IMG/VR virus record: IMGVR_UViG_3300042344_000673
Location: 1-64,000 of that record
Length of the DNA: 64,000 nt
Source of the DNA: a virus
Reading direction: 5' to 3' (one strand)
Each line of letters begins with the position of its first letter. Position 1 is the first letter of the stretch. Below, piece by piece: positions 61,892 to 64,000 of the stretch. The position numbers were made by a program, and so were the translations under genes. The notes under the pieces are model-generated. The model was given only the letters and a program-made list of their open reading frames with translations. It searched no databases and was not told the DNA's origin.

Positions 61892-63159
61892 TAGCTTACA
61901 TGATTGTGATTTAATTGTCCCGTCAGTCTCTCACACCAACCTTTCGATTCAGAGTGTGGCCAAACAACCCAATATTTTGGTAAAACATCAGTTTGGAATT
62001 CTCTCCATATTTTACAATACTTATCGGGGTCGTTCATCATTCTTGTGATTTCCGATTTATCGGCATCTTTTCTGAAGAGGGTCTCATCGTTGGGACCATG
62101 GAAAGCAACAACCCAAAAATCGTAGTCTTTTTCAGGGACACTTGAGTAACCTACGTCTATACAATGTTTGTAAACAGAAGCGAAATCCTTTTTCCAATCT
62201 TCCTCAGTTTCATAGTTGTATGGGTTAGGGGGGTAATTTTTGTCTAAAGTATATCTTTGAACTGCTCTTTTCTCGAAAAGTAAACCTGAATATTTTTCAT
62301 AATCTCTGAGCGTTCTCACGGGTCCAAAACCGAAAGGACCATCATGACCCTCTTGAGTTTCATTATCCATACCGAATAGCTTTCTATTTAACAAGTGTGA
62401 AACTCTATTTTTTTCTCCCCATGTTCTATCATCGTCCCACTGTTTTGTTCTACCCTTACGAGTATATTCATGATACACAACAGGGATGTGAGGGTGAAAA
62501 AGGTCATAACCCCATGTATATGCTCTAGCTGCGATTGAAATTTCTTCACCGTGGAAATAATATTCAGGGTTATGTTGAACCTCTTTAGCAAAACTTCCCA
62601 ATGTAAAACAGAAATGTGCCGAGTAAAATCTGGCAGTTACGGGTTTGGTCATTTCACGCCATCCAGGGATTGTCTCAGGTAAAAAGAATACCGCACCTTC
62701 AGGTATAAATCTATCAAATACCATTCTCCAAGCGTCTTGAGCTCTTCCCGCTGGGTCATTATCAGGGTCGAAAGATGGTACATAACCCGTAAGTAGAGGT
62801 TTTTTGTATCCATCTTTTTGTAACCCCTTTATCATATCGATTAGGATTACATCCCAATCTTTAACGAATCTCATGTGAGAATCTATTTGTAATGTATATT
62901 TTTCATTTTTATATAGTTGTTGAACTAAATGTCTTGCCCAACAAACCCCTTTTGCCTCTTCGTAAGGAATGTCTAAAATTCTGAACCTTTTATCATCTCT
63001 CCACTCATCAAGGTTGTCAAATCCGTCCGATTCTGAATATTGTCTCGCAATACCTAAAACTAAGTTTTCGGGTTTCTTGGCATTTGCTAACATATCTTTT
63101 ATTGTTAGGACTAACTGTGGGTCGCGATAACTAGCAATCTGTATAAAAATTTTACTCAT
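61891..63159 (-). CDS. GlcNAc-type glycosyltransferase
   Basis: This 422-aa protein has the family's opening I-F-I-Q-I-A-S-Y-R-D-P-x-L and L-G-I-A-R-Q. The metal site Q-I-D-S-H-M follows, then the late H-G-E-E-I-S-I-A-A-R-A-Y-T-W-G-Y-D-L-F-x-P and H-E-Y-T-R. Relatives (Glyco_transf, GlcNAc) transfer GlcNAc to Ser/Thr-type acceptors in cytoplasmic glycosylation. It heads the four-gene cluster and is separated from the adhesin by a terminator. Confidence 0.8.
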   Translation of the reverse strand: MSKIFIQIASYRDPQLVLTIKDMLANAKKPENLVLGIARQYSESDGFDNLDEWRDDKRFRILDIPYEEAKGVCWARHLVQQLYKNEKYTLQIDSHMRFVKDWDVILIDMIKGLQKDGYKKPLLTGYVPSFDPDNDPAGRAQDAWRMVFDRFIPEGAVFFLPETIPGWREMTKPVTARFYSAHFCFTLGSFAKEVQHNPEYYFHGEEISIAARAYTWGYDLFHPHIPVVYHEYTRKGRTKQWDDDRTWGEKNRVSHLLNRKLFGMDNETQEGHDGPFGFGPVRTLRDYEKYSGLLFEKRAVQRYTLDKNYPPNPYNYETEEDWKKDFASVYKHCIDVGYSSVPEKDYDFWVVAFHGPNDETLFRKDADKSEITRMMNDPDKYCKIWREFQTDVLPKYWVVWPHSESKGWCERLTGQLNHNHVS

Positions 63160-63185
63160 ATAAATTATTTGGTATAAAAATAAAA

Positions 63186-63209
63186 AACCCCCTACAAAAG
63201 TAGAGGGTT
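63186..63209 (-). terminator. Terminator between adhesin and glycosyltransferase cluster
   Basis: The 10-bp stem AACCCCCTAC/GTAGAGGGTT has one mismatch and a 4-base loop. T runs lie on both sides, so it can act in both directions. It lies 26 bases beyond the adhesin stop. Confidence 0.7.
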
Positions 63210-63234
63210 GTTTTTTATTTATGAAAATTTTATT

Positions 63235-64000
63235 TTAACATGGGGAACCAAATGGTGTTGAAAGTCCGCCATTATCGATAATAACACAAGGACCACAACC
63301 CCCTGACTCATTGGTATAATATAAACCTCCTCCATTGAATGGGTTGGTCAAATTTATATCCGTAAAGAACTGAGTAACAAGTTGCCAATCACTATTCGCA
63401 CCATAAACCGTTTGTGTCAGAGATACTGGGTCAATTTGACATAAAGTGTCACCTGATGAAATTAAGAATGCAGTTGGATTAATCTGAGCACTTATATAAA
63501 CAGGTAACCCAGGAGTCCAATTTGTGGTTGCTGATTGTATCAACACGGTATTACCTGTGAATCCTGTAATTGGAGGAACACTGATTCCTGTACCGAACAC
63601 AAATCCATCGCCTGCAACACCTGGAGGTGTTCCTGTATTAGCTGACCAATATTTGAATGCATTTGTATCACCAGAGTAAATTGCTGTACTTCCTGTTTGA
63701 CTCATTGTAATAGTAATACTTTGTCCAGTAAATTGTGAGAAGTAACTTGTTCTATCTATTCCGTCGGAATCAATAGAATTGAAGTAGATTGCTCTACCAA
63801 TACTTGTCATTTCGTTAGGGTTTGTTGTCCCTGAACTAGAGCCTGCTATTTCTGTCATTATCGTATTACCTGTAGTTGGGAAGTTGTAAGGTAATACTAT
63901 TAAATTAAATGAATATCCTGTTACTGGTTCAGGTGTAACACTTGGTGTTGGCGTTAATGTTGGAGTAACTGATGGTGTTCCAGTATTAGTTACACTTGGT
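63235..64000 (-). CDS. Pro/Thr-linker adhesin, partial at right edge
   Basis: The frame is open beyond the right edge: the residues upstream of the internal ATG at 63858 continue in frame with T-P-T-L-T-P-T-P-S-V-T-P-E-P up to base 64000. So the true start is outside the window. A ~200-residue domain with N-N-G, G-S-S and Thr-rich beta patterns follows. The C-terminal ~80 residues match those of the 725-1696 protein (LTQT-Y, Trp, F-F-T-D, N-P-F-N-G, Y-Y-T-N, and a Cys-ended tail F-G-S-P-C). It contains a C-G-P-C motif about 20 residues before its end. A tail-fibre or receptor-binding role is likely. Confidence 0.7.
   Translation of the reverse strand, partial: PSVTNTGTPSVTPTLTPTPSVTPEPVTGYSFNLIVLPYNFPTTGNTIMTEIAGSSSGTTNPNEMTSIGRAIYFNSIDSDGIDRTSYFSQFTGQSITITMSQTGSTAIYSGDTNAFKYWSANTGTPPGVAGDGFVFGTGISVPPITGFTGNTVLIQSATTNWTPGLPVYISAQINPTAFLISSGDTLCQIDPVSLTQTVYGANSDWQLVTQFFTDINLTNPFNGGGLYYTNESGGCGPCVIIDNGGLSTPFGSPC
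63898..64000 (-). repeat. Pro/Thr-rich coding repeat at right edge
   Basis: It codes T-P-T-P-S-V-T-P units on the minus strand, like 1050-1448, and continues outside the window. Confidence 0.75.

Overview
The window looks like part of a large, T4-related contractile-tailed phage genome, most likely infecting a Bacteroidota (flavobacterial-type) host. The phage call rests on a contractile tail sheath, tail tube, gp25/gp6-type baseplate wedge proteins, a UvsX-type recombinase, a gp32-type ssDNA-binding protein, a DnaB/gp41-type helicase, a T4-type 5'-3' exonuclease and a family B DNA polymerase. The host call is an inference. It rests on SprB-type repeats in a virion protein, a small DUF5522-type Cys protein, the near absence of Shine-Dalgarno sequences before starts, and one promoter that fits the Bacteroidota TTTG/TAnnTTTG pattern. 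No terminase, portal, capsid or tRNA gene is present, so the window is a fragment. Both ends cut through genes.

Layout. (1) 1-2134, minus: host-recognition proteins, namely a collagen-like Gly-X-Y protein cut by the left edge, a Pro/Thr-rich adhesin, and a small Cys-rich protein. (2) 2131-19047, minus: a tightly overlapping baseplate operon running gp25, gp6, a 1633-aa protein with membrane-like segments, five further virion proteins, a gpI/gp7-like wedge candidate and an SprB-repeat protein. (3) 19062-26993, minus: gp32, a 70-aa protein, UvsX, exonuclease, a 2-oxoglutarate oxygenase, an unknown, replicative helicase, B12-dependent ribonucleotide reductase and a DUF5522 protein. (4) 27076-42968, minus: two small unknowns, then a 2264-aa hub-like protein, a gp53/LysM-like protein, a 1694-aa protein with an OmpA-like domain, a tape-measure candidate and a gp26-like protein with an overlapping +1 frame. 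(5) 43039-50101, minus: tail tube, HAD phosphatase, tail sheath and neck-type proteins, plus an alpha/beta-hydrolase and a plus-strand ribbon-helix-helix gene. (6) 50147-55350, plus: SET-domain protein, SNF2 helicase, a superoxide dismutase fused to a nuclease-like domain, a gp13-like neck protein and an unknown. (7) 55327-64000, minus: DNA polymerase, a BppU-like virion protein, four glycosyltransferases, and a second Pro/Thr-rich adhesin cut by the right edge.

Regulation. An octamer TATTTAT(A/T/C) lies on the coding strand before many operon-leading genes. Its distance to the start clusters at 3-4 or 12-16 bases. I read it as a phage promoter-like element. Six clear hairpin terminators separate transcription units. 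Inside operons, genes are coupled by ATGA, TAATG or short overlaps. The longest stretch without a large gene is 47709-47990; it holds the small plus-strand gene and two divergent octamers. No gene-free stretch exceeds 300 bases.

The points most worth following are the coupled SET-SNF2 pair beside the SOD-nuclease fusion, the probable +1 frameshift in the tail chaperone position, the octamer signal, and the related adhesins at the two ends beside a glycosyltransferase cluster.
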